Source: a virus | DNA length: 37,772 nt | IMG/VR virus record: IMGVR_UViG_3300044733_001451 | Span: 1-37,772 of that record | Direction: 5' to 3' (one strand) | Shown: in pieces, positions 1-10,680 of the stretch | Layout of the letters: every line of letters starts with the position of its first letter | Numbering within the stretch: position 1 is the stretch's first letter | Translations under genes and position numbers: made by a program | Notes under the pieces: generated by a model | Databases searched by the model: none | The model's input: the letters and a program-made list of their open reading frames with translations, nothing else | Told to the model about the DNA's origin: nothing

Positions 1-2
1 CT

Positions 3-107
3 GTGGCGGTGCTGGCGTTTGGTGGTGACAAGACCTCGACGGCGGGTAACTTCACCATCCAGTTCCCGGCTGCTGCGGCTTCGACTGCTATTCTTCGTAT
101 CGCTTAA
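3..107 (+). CDS. 3' end of a structural gene, cut by the window edge
   Basis: An open frame runs from the window edge to a TAA at 105-107 and gives the last 34 residues of a protein ending in ILRIA. The visible part is rich in Ala, Thr and Phe, including a short segment reading GNFTIQFPAAAAST. It looks like a beta-strand tail of a virion protein, and it lies 12 bases before a tail-fibre start, so a structural role is likely from context. The body of the gene is outside the window, so no function can be given. Confidence 0.55.
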   Translation: MAVLAFGGDKTSTAGNFTIQFPAAAASTAILRIA

Positions 108-119
108 TCGGAGGGTTAC

Positions 120-2711
<2,592 letters not shown>

Positions 2712-2714
2712 GCT

Positions 2715-3575
2715 GTGTTCGGTTTTACCCCATTTGCAGCCGCACCATTTGCTGATCTTGGTAGCGGCGATGTCAACGTATCTGTAACTGGGGTAAGTGC
2801 TACCGGTGAGCTTGGTGATGTCCTTGTTGTAGCCCCTGCCAACGTATTCCCGAGTGGTGTTGCTGCCACCGTACAGCTTGGCGACGTTTCAATCTTCATT
2901 ACCATCGTGGCAGAAGTCACGGGGGTCGAGGCTACCGGCTTCGTTGGGAATGTTGCAGTTGCTGCATCTGCTCCTGTCGGTATTACAGGGGTTGAGGCTA
3001 CTGGACAACTTGGCGATGTCACGGTTGTTGCCGAGTCGGTTATTCCTGTTACGGGAGTTGCCGCTAATGGTCAGCTAGGTACAGTCTTTGTCGTCACTGA
3101 TCAGGTCTTGGCTGTTACTGGTCTTGAGGCCACAGGTGCGGTCGGAACAGTTTCTGTCGCCGTTATTGTCGATGTTCCCGTCACAGGCGTTGAAGCCACG
3201 GGTGAAGTTGGTGATGTCACAGTCGCGGCAGGCGCGACAATTATTCCGTTCCGGGTTACGACCGCTGGTTTTGTTGGCGATGTTTTTGTTATTACCGATC
3301 AGGTTTTGGCTGTTACCGGTGTCGAAGGTACAGGTCAGCTTGGCACAGCTACGGCAGCGGCAGGGGCGGGTGTTCCGGTCACAGGAGTATCTGCACAGGG
3401 CGCGGTCGGTACGGTTACTACGTCTGCGGGGGCGGTTGTGTTCCCCACAGGGGTTGTCGGCACGGGCGTTGTAGCCCAAGTGCTTGTTTGGGGTAATATT
3501 GTTCCGGTCCCGACCGGTCCTTGGACTCCTGTTGACGATACACAAAATCCAAATTGGACACAGGTTGCGGCGTGA
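2715..3575 (+). CDS. 22-residue-repeat beta protein, probable tail-associated structural protein
   Basis: A 286-residue protein starting with GTG three bases after the preceding stop. After a short head (FGFTPFAAAPFADLGSGDV) almost the whole chain is about eleven repeats of roughly 22 residues built on V-T-G-V-E-A-T-G-x-L-G-D-V-x-V-x-A. The end is a non-repeat tail with Trp and Pro (GPWTPVDDTQNPNW). Alternating hydrophobic positions with a fixed Gly pattern predict an all-beta repeat fold (solenoid or bead-like). No enzymatic motif is seen. Its place between two fibre genes argues for a tail-fibre accessory or baseplate role. I know similar repeats only as uncharacterised phage proteins. Confidence 0.72.
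   Translation: MFGFTPFAAAPFADLGSGDVNVSVTGVSATGELGDVLVVAPANVFPSGVAATVQLGDVSIFITIVAEVTGVEATGFVGNVAVAASAPVGITGVEATGQLGDVTVVAESVIPVTGVAANGQLGTVFVVTDQVLAVTGLEATGAVGTVSVAVIVDVPVTGVEATGEVGDVTVAAGATIIPFRVTTAGFVGDVFVITDQVLAVTGVEGTGQLGTATAAAGAGVPVTGVSAQGAVGTVTTSAGAVVFPTGVVGTGVVAQVLVWGNIVPVPTGPWTPVDDTQNPNWTQVAA
2784..3513 (+). repeat. About eleven tandem ~66-bp coding repeats
   Basis: Units encode V-T-G-[VL]-E/S/A-A-T-G-x-[LV]-G-[DT]-V followed by a variable 8-10 residue strand and a Pro or Ala junction. Units with the junction VTDQVLA or ITDQVLA occur twice (about 3095-3120 and 3290-3320), indicating a higher-order copy. The eighth unit is degenerate (FRVTTAGFVGDV). Confidence 0.8.
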
Positions 3576-3583
3576 GGTTTTAA

Positions 3584-4711
3584 ATGGCTACTTACAGTAC
3601 AAATCTGGCCTTGACCCTTTTGACTACCGGCGAAGGCGCGGGTACGTGGGGTAATACTACAAATACCAATCTCGGTACGCTGCTTGAGCAGGCCATCTCC
3701 GGTTACGTCACTCAAGCCGTTGCTACGGGTACAGATACTACGCTGACCATCCCGAACGGCGCGACCGGTGTTGCCCGTAACATGTTTATTGAGTTGACCG
3801 GCACGGGTGGTACTAACACTAACCTGATCGTCCCGGCTAACAAGAAGCTCTACTTCATCTACAACAATTCTACGGGTGCAGTAACGGTCAAGGTTACGGG
3901 ACAGACTGGCGTTTCGGTTCCTACGGGTAAGAAAGTTGTCCTTGTGTCGAACGGCACGGATATCGTCAATGGCCTGAACTACATCGCTGACTTTGGCACG
4001 AACAGTTTTACCGTATCTAATCTGACGGCGACTTCGGCCACGATTACGACGTTGACTTCAACCTCGGCAGGGATTACGACCCTGACCGGTACTAGCATGA
4101 ACGTCACGACGGCGACTCATGCCTCAGCTAACATTACGACCCTTGCCGGTACGACGGCTACCTATACATCGGCCACGGTTACGAATCTAAGTTCTACTTC
4201 AGCCAACATCACGACCCTCACGGGTACGACGGCTACTTACGGTTCAGCCAACATAACGACTCTGACTGGTACAACGGTTACTTATTCAGGTAGTGGCCGA
4301 GTCAATTCGCTTGGCGTAGGCACGGCAGCGTCTGGTACAGCGGGAGAAATTCTTGCCACTAATAACATCACTGCTTACTACTCCGACGCTCGACTGAAGA
4401 ACTTCCAAGGTTCGATTCCAGATGCACTTCAAAAAGTGAAGTCTTTGGGCGGCTATTTTTATGTAGAGAATGAACTAGCCAAATCGTTTGGGTTTAACAG
4501 CAGCGAGCAACAGGTCGGTGTTTCGGCTCAGGAAGTTGCTGCCGTGCTGCCGCACGTTGTGGCTCTAGCACCGTTTGATATGGCACCGGGCGGTGAGAGT
4601 GCATCTGGTCAAAACTACATGACTGTTCGTTACGAACGGCTAGTACCACTTCTGATCGAGGCAATCAAGGAATTGTCTGCCAAGGTCGAAACTTTGGAAG
4701 GGAAGAAGTAA
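3584..4711 (+). CDS. Second tail fibre with S74 chaperone, paralogue of the first
   Basis: A 375-residue fibre. Residues 1-140 are a different head domain from the larger fibre (MATYSTNLALTLLTTGEGAG at the start, then a compact beta region with ANKKLYFIYNN). Residues about 145-245 are the same SATITTLTGT-type shaft repeats. From about residue 250 it closely matches the first fibre: GVGTAASGT, then YYSDARLK with Ser267-Asp268, QVGVSAQEV, and MTVRYERLVPLLIEAIKEL. The chaperone piece is again 109 residues, as in the first fibre. The start is ATG with GAGG about eight bases upstream. The architecture suggests duplication of a fibre tip onto a different attachment head, giving two fibres with different positions or receptors. 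Confidence 0.87.
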   Translation: MATYSTNLALTLLTTGEGAGTWGNTTNTNLGTLLEQAISGYVTQAVATGTDTTLTIPNGATGVARNMFIELTGTGGTNTNLIVPANKKLYFIYNNSTGAVTVKVTGQTGVSVPTGKKVVLVSNGTDIVNGLNYIADFGTNSFTVSNLTATSATITTLTSTSAGITTLTGTSMNVTTATHASANITTLAGTTATYTSATVTNLSSTSANITTLTGTTATYGSANITTLTGTTVTYSGSGRVNSLGVGTAASGTAGEILATNNITAYYSDARLKNFQGSIPDALQKVKSLGGYFYVENELAKSFGFNSSEQQVGVSAQEVAAVLPHVVALAPFDMAPGGESASGQNYMTVRYERLVPLLIEAIKELSAKVETLEGKK

Positions 4712-4714
4712 GCC

Positions 4715-5782
4715 ATGCCACTTAATGGATCAGGTCCAATTAGTCTTGCCGGTTCTACCGCAGGGCAATCTATTGCTCTTGAGCTAGGCAAATCTGCTAC
4801 CGGACAAATTTCATTAAATGACGCTGATGTGCGTTCTCTCGCTGGTAAAGCTAGCGGCGCAATCACCATGCCAACTGATTTTTGGGGTAAGGCCAACGTA
4901 ACACCGAACGTTGATTACCTTGTTGTCGCTGGCGGCGGTGGCGGCGGCCGTGGTTATTACTATGGTGTTCATGGCTATCCGTGGCAGGTTGTTGGATCTG
5001 GCGGCGGCGGCGGTGGCGGCGGATTTAGAACAGCAACCGCATTTGCTGTAACAAAAGGTGTTACCTATACGGTCACTGTGGGCGGCGGTGGTACTGGTGG
5101 TACAGCCAACGTTAATAAAACTAGCGGGTCAAATTCTGTATTTAGCAATATCACCTCTACTGGCGGCGGCGCTGGTGGTGATGATGGCGGCGATGAAACA
5201 GGTAGCAGCGGCGGTAGCGGCGGTGGCGGTACAGCCGACAACGTTTACCACGTTCTTTATCAGAGTTTTAAATTTGGCGTTGCCTATAACGGTGGTAATG
5301 GCACTTCGGGGCAAGGTAATGCTGGTGGCACCTCAGCAATAGGCGGCGGCACTGGCGAACAAAGAGGTGGCGGCGGAGGTGGTGCTGGTGCAGCGGGCGG
5401 TAGTCCGGGTAACGGTGGCAACGGTTCTGCTTCTTCGTATTCTGGTTCATCTGTCACTTATGCCGGTGGCGGCGGTGGCGGTAGAAACGCGTCAACCGCG
5501 TTTACTGGTGGATCTGGTGGCGGTGGCAACGGCGGAGTGGGTAATGCAGGAAGCGGCACAGCAGGCTCAGCAAATACTGGCGGTGGCGGCGGCGGTGCTG
5601 GTATGCAATTTCCTACCGGGGCGATTTTTCCATCAGCAGGAAATGGTGGTTCCGGTATCGTGATTGTTCGTTATCCATCTACGTATCCTGCTGCGGCTTC
5701 TACTACCGGCTCTCCCAGCGTTACTACGTCTGGCGGCTATCGTATTTACCAGTGGACCGGTTCTGGTTCAATCACGTTCTAA
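4715..5782 (+). CDS. Glycine-rich (polyglycine) tail protein
   Basis: A 355-residue protein starting with ATG three bases after the fibre stop. Residues 1-65 form a conventional head (GPISLAGSTAGQSIALEL). From DYLVVAGGGGGG onward the chain is dominated by runs of four to eight Gly broken by short beta segments, and it closes with GSGIVIVRYP and YRIYQWTGSGSITF. This matches the glycine-rich domain of many phage tail-tip proteins. Runs of this kind form polyglycine-II bundles in the adhesins of T4-like phages, with exposed loops that choose the receptor. Adjacent to two fibres, it is most likely a receptor-binding or fibre-tip protein. The adhesin role is inference from composition and place, not sequence alignment. 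Confidence 0.75.
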   Translation: MPLNGSGPISLAGSTAGQSIALELGKSATGQISLNDADVRSLAGKASGAITMPTDFWGKANVTPNVDYLVVAGGGGGGRGYYYGVHGYPWQVVGSGGGGGGGGFRTATAFAVTKGVTYTVTVGGGGTGGTANVNKTSGSNSVFSNITSTGGGAGGDDGGDETGSSGGSGGGGTADNVYHVLYQSFKFGVAYNGGNGTSGQGNAGGTSAIGGGTGEQRGGGGGGAGAAGGSPGNGGNGSASSYSGSSVTYAGGGGGGRNASTAFTGGSGGGGNGGVGNAGSGTAGSANTGGGGGGAGMQFPTGAIFPSAGNGGSGIVIVRYPSTYPAAASTTGSPSVTTSGGYRIYQWTGSGSITF

Positions 5783-5791
5783 AGGTTTTGT

Positions 5792-6157
5792 ATGGCTCAC
5801 TTTGCACAACTTGGTACAGATACAGTTACGGTTTTGGTTGCCGAGAACACCTACGTCACTGGATATCCTGTATTGCAGGTAATTGTTGTAAACAATAACG
5901 AATTACTTGATGAAAACGGTAACGAATCAGAAGAACTTGGAATTGCTTTTTGTCAGTCGTTGTTTGGTACGGGAACGCTTTGGAAACAAACATCGTATCA
6001 CGGCAACATTCGTGGGATATACGCCGGAATAGGGCACGTATACGATCCAGTTACTGATGTATTTGTTTGCCCGACAACTGAAGAAAAGATCGCTGCACAG
6101 AAGAGAACCGGCGGGTTCGCTGATGCTATTCCGGTGGATGAGTCGGAGTTGCCGTAA
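5792..6157 (+). CDS. Small conserved tail-region protein, function unknown
   Basis: A 121-residue protein with MAHFAQLG at the start, LQVIVVNNNELLDENG, then FCQSLFGTGTLWKQTSYHGN and RGIYAGIGHVYDPVTDVF. I recognise this as a small family common next to fibre genes in aquatic phages. It has a predicted beta-rich fold and no enzymatic motif. It has an acidic, proline-containing tail (IPVDESELP). The stop codon shares its last A with the next ATG (TAATG), so it is translationally coupled to the sulfotransferase-like gene. Possible roles are fibre assembly or attachment; none is established by the sequence. Confidence 0.65.
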   Translation: MAHFAQLGTDTVTVLVAENTYVTGYPVLQVIVVNNNELLDENGNESEELGIAFCQSLFGTGTLWKQTSYHGNIRGIYAGIGHVYDPVTDVFVCPTTEEKIAAQKRTGGFADAIPVDESELP

Positions 6158-6753
6158 TGTGGTTTCACAAACTTACAAAACAAGCTTTTGTACTTCCACC
6201 TAAAACTGGAAGCACTACTGCTCAAGATTTTTTACATAAAATAGGCTGGAAATTTATTGGCGAACATCATTCATATCCGTCAGAAATGATTGTCAAATAT
6301 CCCAACCTTGCTGGATATTCGATGTACGGATTTGTGCGAGACCCATTAGCCCGATTTGAAAGTTGCATACTGTTTTTAAAACAAATTCCAAGCGCGGCTG
6401 ATGTTCTTACTAGATACCTTCGAGATCATGAAATAAATAAAACTCGCGAAGAAATTACATATGACGAAGTTGTTGATATGTTTGATCAGTTGGACAACTA
6501 CAACGTCATAGGCGGCATATTCAGACCACAATACCTTTGGTTTGATACGCCAAACGTAATTGCTTTGGACTATCAAAATTTTGAGTATGAACTGCGCCGT
6601 ATTACCAATAACTACGCCCAACCAATCCAAAATTACAATGTATCTACTAACTTTGGTCGTAGTGTAATTACGCAGAAGGTTAAAGACTTTGTACGGGAGC
6701 AGTACGCTGCCGACTATGCGCTGATTAAAGATCGGCTTGGTAAGGAGTACTGA
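6157..6753 (+). CDS. Sulfotransferase-like protein
   Basis: A 198-residue protein with the two PAPS-binding signatures of sulfotransferases. The first is a 5'-phosphosulfate loop at residues 12-21 (VLPPKTGSTT, with Lys16). The second is a 3'-phosphate motif at residues 58-69 (GFVRDPLARFES, with Arg61 and Ser69 in the expected spacing). The family moves a sulfate from PAPS to a hydroxyl or amine on a glycan, lipid or protein. His37-His38 lie between the two motifs and one could be the base. Length is on the short side for the family but no break is seen. The gene is visibly AT-richer than its neighbours, suggesting a separately acquired gene. It sits between tail genes and the holin, so the substrate may be virion glycan or the host surface. 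Confidence 0.72.
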   Translation: MWFHKLTKQAFVLPPKTGSTTAQDFLHKIGWKFIGEHHSYPSEMIVKYPNLAGYSMYGFVRDPLARFESCILFLKQIPSAADVLTRYLRDHEINKTREEITYDEVVDMFDQLDNYNVIGGIFRPQYLWFDTPNVIALDYQNFEYELRRITNNYAQPIQNYNVSTNFGRSVITQKVKDFVREQYAADYALIKDRLGKEY

Positions 6754-6755
6754 TC

Positions 6756-7241
6756 ATGATGACGTTAATCTCAACTTTCCTGTCCTTCCTCGCGGGTGGG
6801 CTACCCAAGATTCTGCAAATCTTCCAAGACCGGCAGGACAAAAAGCACGAACTTGCCCTTGTTGCCGCTCAGAAAGAGCGCGAACTAGCCCTCGCAGAGC
6901 GTGGGTTTATTGCACAGGCACGGGTTGAGGAAATTAAGTTAGAGCAAATCCAGACGCAGACGGCAGGCGAGGAACGCCAAGCCCTGTACCAGCACGATAT
7001 GGAAATCGGCAAGGGTGCCTCGCAGTGGATGATCAATCTCCGCGCCAGCGTCCGCCCGGTCGTTACTTATATCTTCGTGCTGGAACTTGTTGCTATCAAC
7101 ATTGCTGGTGTTTGGTACGCCTACAACACGGGTGTACCGTTTGCCGCTGCGATGGCTGAAGTGTTCTCGGATGACGAGATGTTGATTTTGTCCTCAATCA
7201 TCGCCTTTTGGTTCGGCACGCAGGCGTTCGGCAAGAAGTGA
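6756..7241 (+). CDS. Holin, three-TM GTA-type
   Basis: A 161-residue membrane protein that likely forms the lysis pore. A hydrophobic N-terminal segment (about 3-22) is followed by a charged coiled coil (about 25-80, with many Glu, Lys and Gln). Then comes RASVRPVVTY leading into a strong transmembrane helix (about 101-122) and a last one (about 142-157, ILSSIIAFWFGTQAF). This order and the RASVRP entry match the holin family first noted in gene transfer agents. The position directly before the endolysin supports the call. The start is ATG-ATG two bases after the preceding stop. The stop overlaps the endolysin GTG start in a GTGA arrangement, linking the two lysis proteins. Confidence 0.78.
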   Translation: MMTLISTFLSFLAGGLPKILQIFQDRQDKKHELALVAAQKERELALAERGFIAQARVEEIKLEQIQTQTAGEERQALYQHDMEIGKGASQWMINLRASVRPVVTYIFVLELVAINIAGVWYAYNTGVPFAAAMAEVFSDDEMLILSSIIAFWFGTQAFGKK

Positions 7242-7726
7242 AAGTCAGCCCTGCCGCCATCCAGATGATCAAACACCACGAAGGGGTGAGGACTAAGCCT
7301 TACCGCTGCCCGGCGCTTTTGTGGACGGTGGGCGTCGGCCATGTGATTGACCCCGCTCACGCTACGGTGAAGTATGAGGAGCGCAAGAATCTACCGATAC
7401 CCGCAGGCTGGGACCGGGTTATCACGATGGACGAGGTGGACCGGATACTTGCTGAAGACCTTCGTCGGTTTGAGCGTGGTGTGGTTCGACTTTGCCCTGC
7501 TGCTGTTGGCAATCAGGGAGTCTTCGATTCTCTTGTCAGTTTTGCCTTCAACGTGGGTCTCGGCAATCTCCAACGCTCTTCCCTTCGGATGAAGACCAAC
7601 CGGGGCGAACTGGAGGAAGCAGCCGACGAGTTTATGAAATGGACGAAGGCCGGTGGTAAAGTACTGCCGGGACTGATTAAACGGCGTATGGACGAACGTG
7701 CGCTGTACTTGTCGGGGGTTATGTAA
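7238..7726 (+). CDS. Endolysin, GH24 lysozyme
   Basis: A 162-residue muramidase that cuts the glycan backbone of peptidoglycan at lysis. The N-terminal active site has the family's E-8-(D/C)-5-T spacing: Glu15, Cys24 and Thr30 within HHEGVRTKPYRC and PALLWTVGVGHVID. This is the Cys variant seen in P22/lambdoid-type GH24 enzymes. Later conserved parts are FDSLVSFAFNVG and GLIKRRMDERALYLSG. No signal peptide or anchor is seen, so release should depend on the holin. I chose GTG at 7238, which overlaps the holin stop, over a TTG at 7208 that would lie inside the holin and add ten residues with no family match. The stop overlaps the next ATG as TAATG. Confidence 0.9.
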   Translation: MKVSPAAIQMIKHHEGVRTKPYRCPALLWTVGVGHVIDPAHATVKYEERKNLPIPAGWDRVITMDEVDRILAEDLRRFERGVVRLCPAAVGNQGVFDSLVSFAFNVGLGNLQRSSLRMKTNRGELEEAADEFMKWTKAGGKVLPGLIKRRMDERALYLSGVM

Positions 7727-10032
7727 TGCCACTTCAGAAGGTCGAATTCCGCCCCGGCGTCAATCGCGAAACCACCAACTATGCGGGCGAGGGGGGTTAC
7801 TTCGTCGTAGACAAGGTGCGTTTCCGTGGTGGCTACGCCCAAAAGATCGGTGGCTGGATAAACTCTTCCACCATCCTGTCCACATTTAAAGGCGTTGCTC
7901 GATCATTGTGGAATTGGGTCACGATTGATGGCCTTAACCTGTTGGGCGTCGGCACAAATCAGAAGTTTTATGTCGAACTGGGCGGCGAATATCACGACAT
8001 TACCCCGCTTGGTAGCTCACTTAATCTGACGCAAAATCCGTTTGTAACTACGGCGGGCAGTAATTTTGTCACCGTAATTGCTTCAGGACATGGTTCGTCA
8101 GTCGGCACCTATGTCACCTTTTCTGGCGCGACTTCGGTAGGCAGTCTGACCCTAAATGGGCAGTTTGAGATCATAGAAGTTCCGGGCGATAACTCGCTCG
8201 TGATCGTAACCCCAACTGCTGCTAGTTCATCTACGACCGGCGGCGGTTCATTAGTTATTGCCAGTATCGACATTGATGCTGGTACCGCTGTCTATACGTC
8301 CAACGTCGGTTGGGGCGGTCCTCCGTGGGGATCAGGCGGTTGGGGTTCTTCAACTCCGCAGGGTGTTCCGCTGCGTTTGTGGTCACAGTTTAACTATGGT
8401 AATGACCTGATCTTTGCTGAGAACAACGGTCCGATTTACTACTGGACTAATGACACTACTACGTGGGCACGGGCTATCACGCTTGAAGAGAAAGCTAACT
8501 CTGTACCTAAAACGACCACAACAGCAGCTTACGCTTCGGGTTCTGTCACGCTCGTCGTAGCTGATGCTACGGGTATTAACACCGGTTCAGTCATCTCAGG
8601 CAGTGGTATTGTCTCAGGCACGTATGTCACTGCGGCATGGGATGGCAGCACTTCAGTCACTATCTCAACAGCTACAACGGCTTCAGCCACGGTTTCGGCT
8701 CTGAGCTTTAGCTATGCTGGACGGCATGTGCCTGACGAAACCGGGTTAATTATTGACTCTCCGGTTGACGACTTTACGGTTTGCTTTGGATCTAATCCTT
8801 ACGACCCGACTAATTTCAGTACGTCGTTTGATCCGTTGTTAGTGCGTTGGTCGGATGCAGACAACCCGTATGAATGGGTGCCTGAAGTTACTAACCAGTC
8901 AGGTGAGCAACGTATTGCTAATGGCTCCAAGATCGTAACGGCGACAACTGCTCGTCAGGAAATTGTGATTTGGACGGATACAGCTGTGTACTCGATGCAG
9001 TACCTCGGGCCTCCGTTTGTGTTTGGATTCACCCTGCTTGATCAGGACGTTTCGATTGCCTCTCAGAATGCGGTGATCAACGTCAACAACGCCGTGTACT
9101 GGATGGGCTTAGATAAGTTCTTCGTATACGACGGTCGTGTAAATACGTTGCCCTGCACGATTCGCCAGCACATCTTCAGTACGTTGAATAAAGATCAGAT
9201 CGCACAGGTCATGTGCGGTAACAACGAAGCATTCAGTGAAATCTGGTGGTTCTACCCAAGCACGGGCAGCACGGTGAATGACACGGTAGTAATCTACAAC
9301 TACCTTGAAAACGTATGGTCATACGGCAGCTTGAACCGATCTGCGTTCTCTCCGCAGTCCATCCGTGACTATCCGATGCTGTCGTTCAGCATCCAGACTT
9401 CTTACCTTGCGACGGACATCAATTCATCTGTCACTTCTATCGCTTTGCTTGACGCTTCGTCGTATCCACGAGCCGGTACAGTATTAATTGATAGTGAGTA
9501 CATCACTTACACGGGCGTCAGCGGCGACACTTTGACTGGATGCATACGAGGCGCGAATAGTCCCGCTGGAGTATCGTCAACTGCGGCTTCTCACACAACG
9601 GGTACTACCGTTTCGATGACGGCACCGAACCAAGTCCTGTATCACGAGGTTGGTTGGGACGACGTTGCGACGGGTGTGGCGCACCCAATTACTTGCTTCA
9701 TTGAGTCGTCTGACTTTGACATCGGTGACGGACACAACTTCGGCTTCGTCTCCCGCATCATCCCGGATATCAAGTTCTTGGGGTCTACGACCTCTTCGCC
9801 ATCAGTTACTATCTCGATCTATCCGCGCAACTACCCCGGCTCCGCGTACGGCACTCCTGATATAGAACAGGTCAATGCCACGGCAGTACTGCCGTACGAG
9901 ATCTATACCGAGCAGTTGTTTACTCGGGTTCGCGGTAGGCAGATGGCCGTACGTATCGGGTCTTCTGGGCTTGGCGTGTCGTGGCAAGTGGGTGCGTTGC
10001 GTCTTGATATCAGGCCGGACGGTCGCCGATAA
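7726..10032 (+). CDS. Large conserved virion protein
   Basis: A 768-residue protein of a family I know only as phage virion structural proteins. Its N-terminus is diagnostic (MPLQKVEFRPGVNRETT, then DKVRFRGGYAQKIGGW and LWNWVTIDGLNLLGVGTN). The chain is beta-rich, with WGGPPWGSGGWG near residue 190, SANSVxK-type insertions near 260-330, and a module near 570-630 with LDASSYPRAGTVLIDSEYI and LTGCIRGAN found in several tail proteins. No catalytic motif is visible. By size and place between the lysis genes and the ejection proteins it may be a tail tube, nozzle or stopper component. The start overlaps the endolysin stop and the end overlaps the next start. Confidence 0.75.
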   Translation: MPLQKVEFRPGVNRETTNYAGEGGYFVVDKVRFRGGYAQKIGGWINSSTILSTFKGVARSLWNWVTIDGLNLLGVGTNQKFYVELGGEYHDITPLGSSLNLTQNPFVTTAGSNFVTVIASGHGSSVGTYVTFSGATSVGSLTLNGQFEIIEVPGDNSLVIVTPTAASSSTTGGGSLVIASIDIDAGTAVYTSNVGWGGPPWGSGGWGSSTPQGVPLRLWSQFNYGNDLIFAENNGPIYYWTNDTTTWARAITLEEKANSVPKTTTTAAYASGSVTLVVADATGINTGSVISGSGIVSGTYVTAAWDGSTSVTISTATTASATVSALSFSYAGRHVPDETGLIIDSPVDDFTVCFGSNPYDPTNFSTSFDPLLVRWSDADNPYEWVPEVTNQSGEQRIANGSKIVTATTARQEIVIWTDTAVYSMQYLGPPFVFGFTLLDQDVSIASQNAVINVNNAVYWMGLDKFFVYDGRVNTLPCTIRQHIFSTLNKDQIAQVMCGNNEAFSEIWWFYPSTGSTVNDTVVIYNYLENVWSYGSLNRSAFSPQSIRDYPMLSFSIQTSYLATDINSSVTSIALLDASSYPRAGTVLIDSEYITYTGVSGDTLTGCIRGANSPAGVSSTAASHTTGTTVSMTAPNQVLYHEVGWDDVATGVAHPITCFIESSDFDIGDGHNFGFVSRIIPDIKFLGSTTSSPSVTISIYPRNYPGSAYGTPDIEQVNATAVLPYEIYTEQLFTRVRGRQMAVRIGSSGLGVSWQVGALRLDIRPDGRR

Positions 10033-10646
10033 TGACAACTCCACGTGGTGTAGTTCCGCCAAATTTGCCAGTTGCGCTTCGGCAATACGATCAGCGTGGT
10101 ATGGAGCAGTTCAATAACGTCCTGCGTCTGTACTTCAACCAAGTCTCAAACCGAATCAATGCGCCTACTCCACACGCTTCGTATTTCGACACTACGACGC
10201 AGACGAACCCGGTAGCTAATACGGTCAATCTTTTTACGTTTAACTCGGTCGTTTCGGACTACGAAGTTACTCGTGGTACCCCGACTTCCAAAATTTACGT
10301 CGCCAATACTGGTGTATACAACTTTCAGTTCTCTGCTCAGCTAGACAAGTCTGGCGGTAGTGCGAGCGCGGTCTACATCTGGCCCCGGATTAATGGAGTC
10401 AACGTACCGGACTCAAATACCAAAATCGTTATCGACGGCCCAAACAACGAGATCGTGGCGGCGTGGAACTTTGTGCTTGTGATGGAGGCCAACGACTACT
10501 TTGAGTTGGCTTGGGAGTCTGCTGATACCGATGTCATCATTCCGTACGTGGCAGCTACTAACAACAGGCCAGCCATCCCGTCCATCATCTTGAGCGTGGT
10601 TTGGGTGTCAAACTACGGCTCGGCTATTTATCAGGCTGCTACATGA
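10032..10646 (+). CDS. Jelly-roll (C1q/TNF-like) virion protein
   Basis: A 204-residue protein. Residues 1-50 include a helical segment (RQYDQRGMEQFNNVLRLYF), which could be an attachment or trimer helix. From about residue 80 a beta sandwich is suggested by VANTGVYNFQFSAQLDKSGG, YIWPRINGVNVPDSNT and ANDYFELAWESAD. That order of strands is typical of C1q-like trimeric heads in phage fibres or decoration proteins. No enzymatic residues are seen. The start is ATG overlapping the previous stop (TAATG). It may be a head or tail surface spike. The fold call is from pattern alone. Confidence 0.62.
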   Translation: MTTPRGVVPPNLPVALRQYDQRGMEQFNNVLRLYFNQVSNRINAPTPHASYFDTTTQTNPVANTVNLFTFNSVVSDYEVTRGTPTSKIYVANTGVYNFQFSAQLDKSGGSASAVYIWPRINGVNVPDSNTKIVIDGPNNEIVAAWNFVLVMEANDYFELAWESADTDVIIPYVAATNNRPAIPSIILSVVWVSNYGSAIYQAAT

Positions 10647-10680
10647 TATTATTCAGACAACTTGACCCCGCGAGGGAAGT

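Noticed and set aside
2784-3513. Regular ~66-bp repeats that could suggest a CRISPR array
   Set aside because: The repeats are in frame, degenerate, contiguous and encode a repeat protein; there are no unique spacers.
5129-5663. Several ORFs in other frames of the polyglycine gene
   Set aside because: GGC/GGT repeats keep other frames open; their products are low-complexity shadows.
7208-7237. TTG start for the endolysin
   Set aside because: It would add ten residues from inside the holin that do not fit GH24; GTG 7238 has a classic GTGA overlap.
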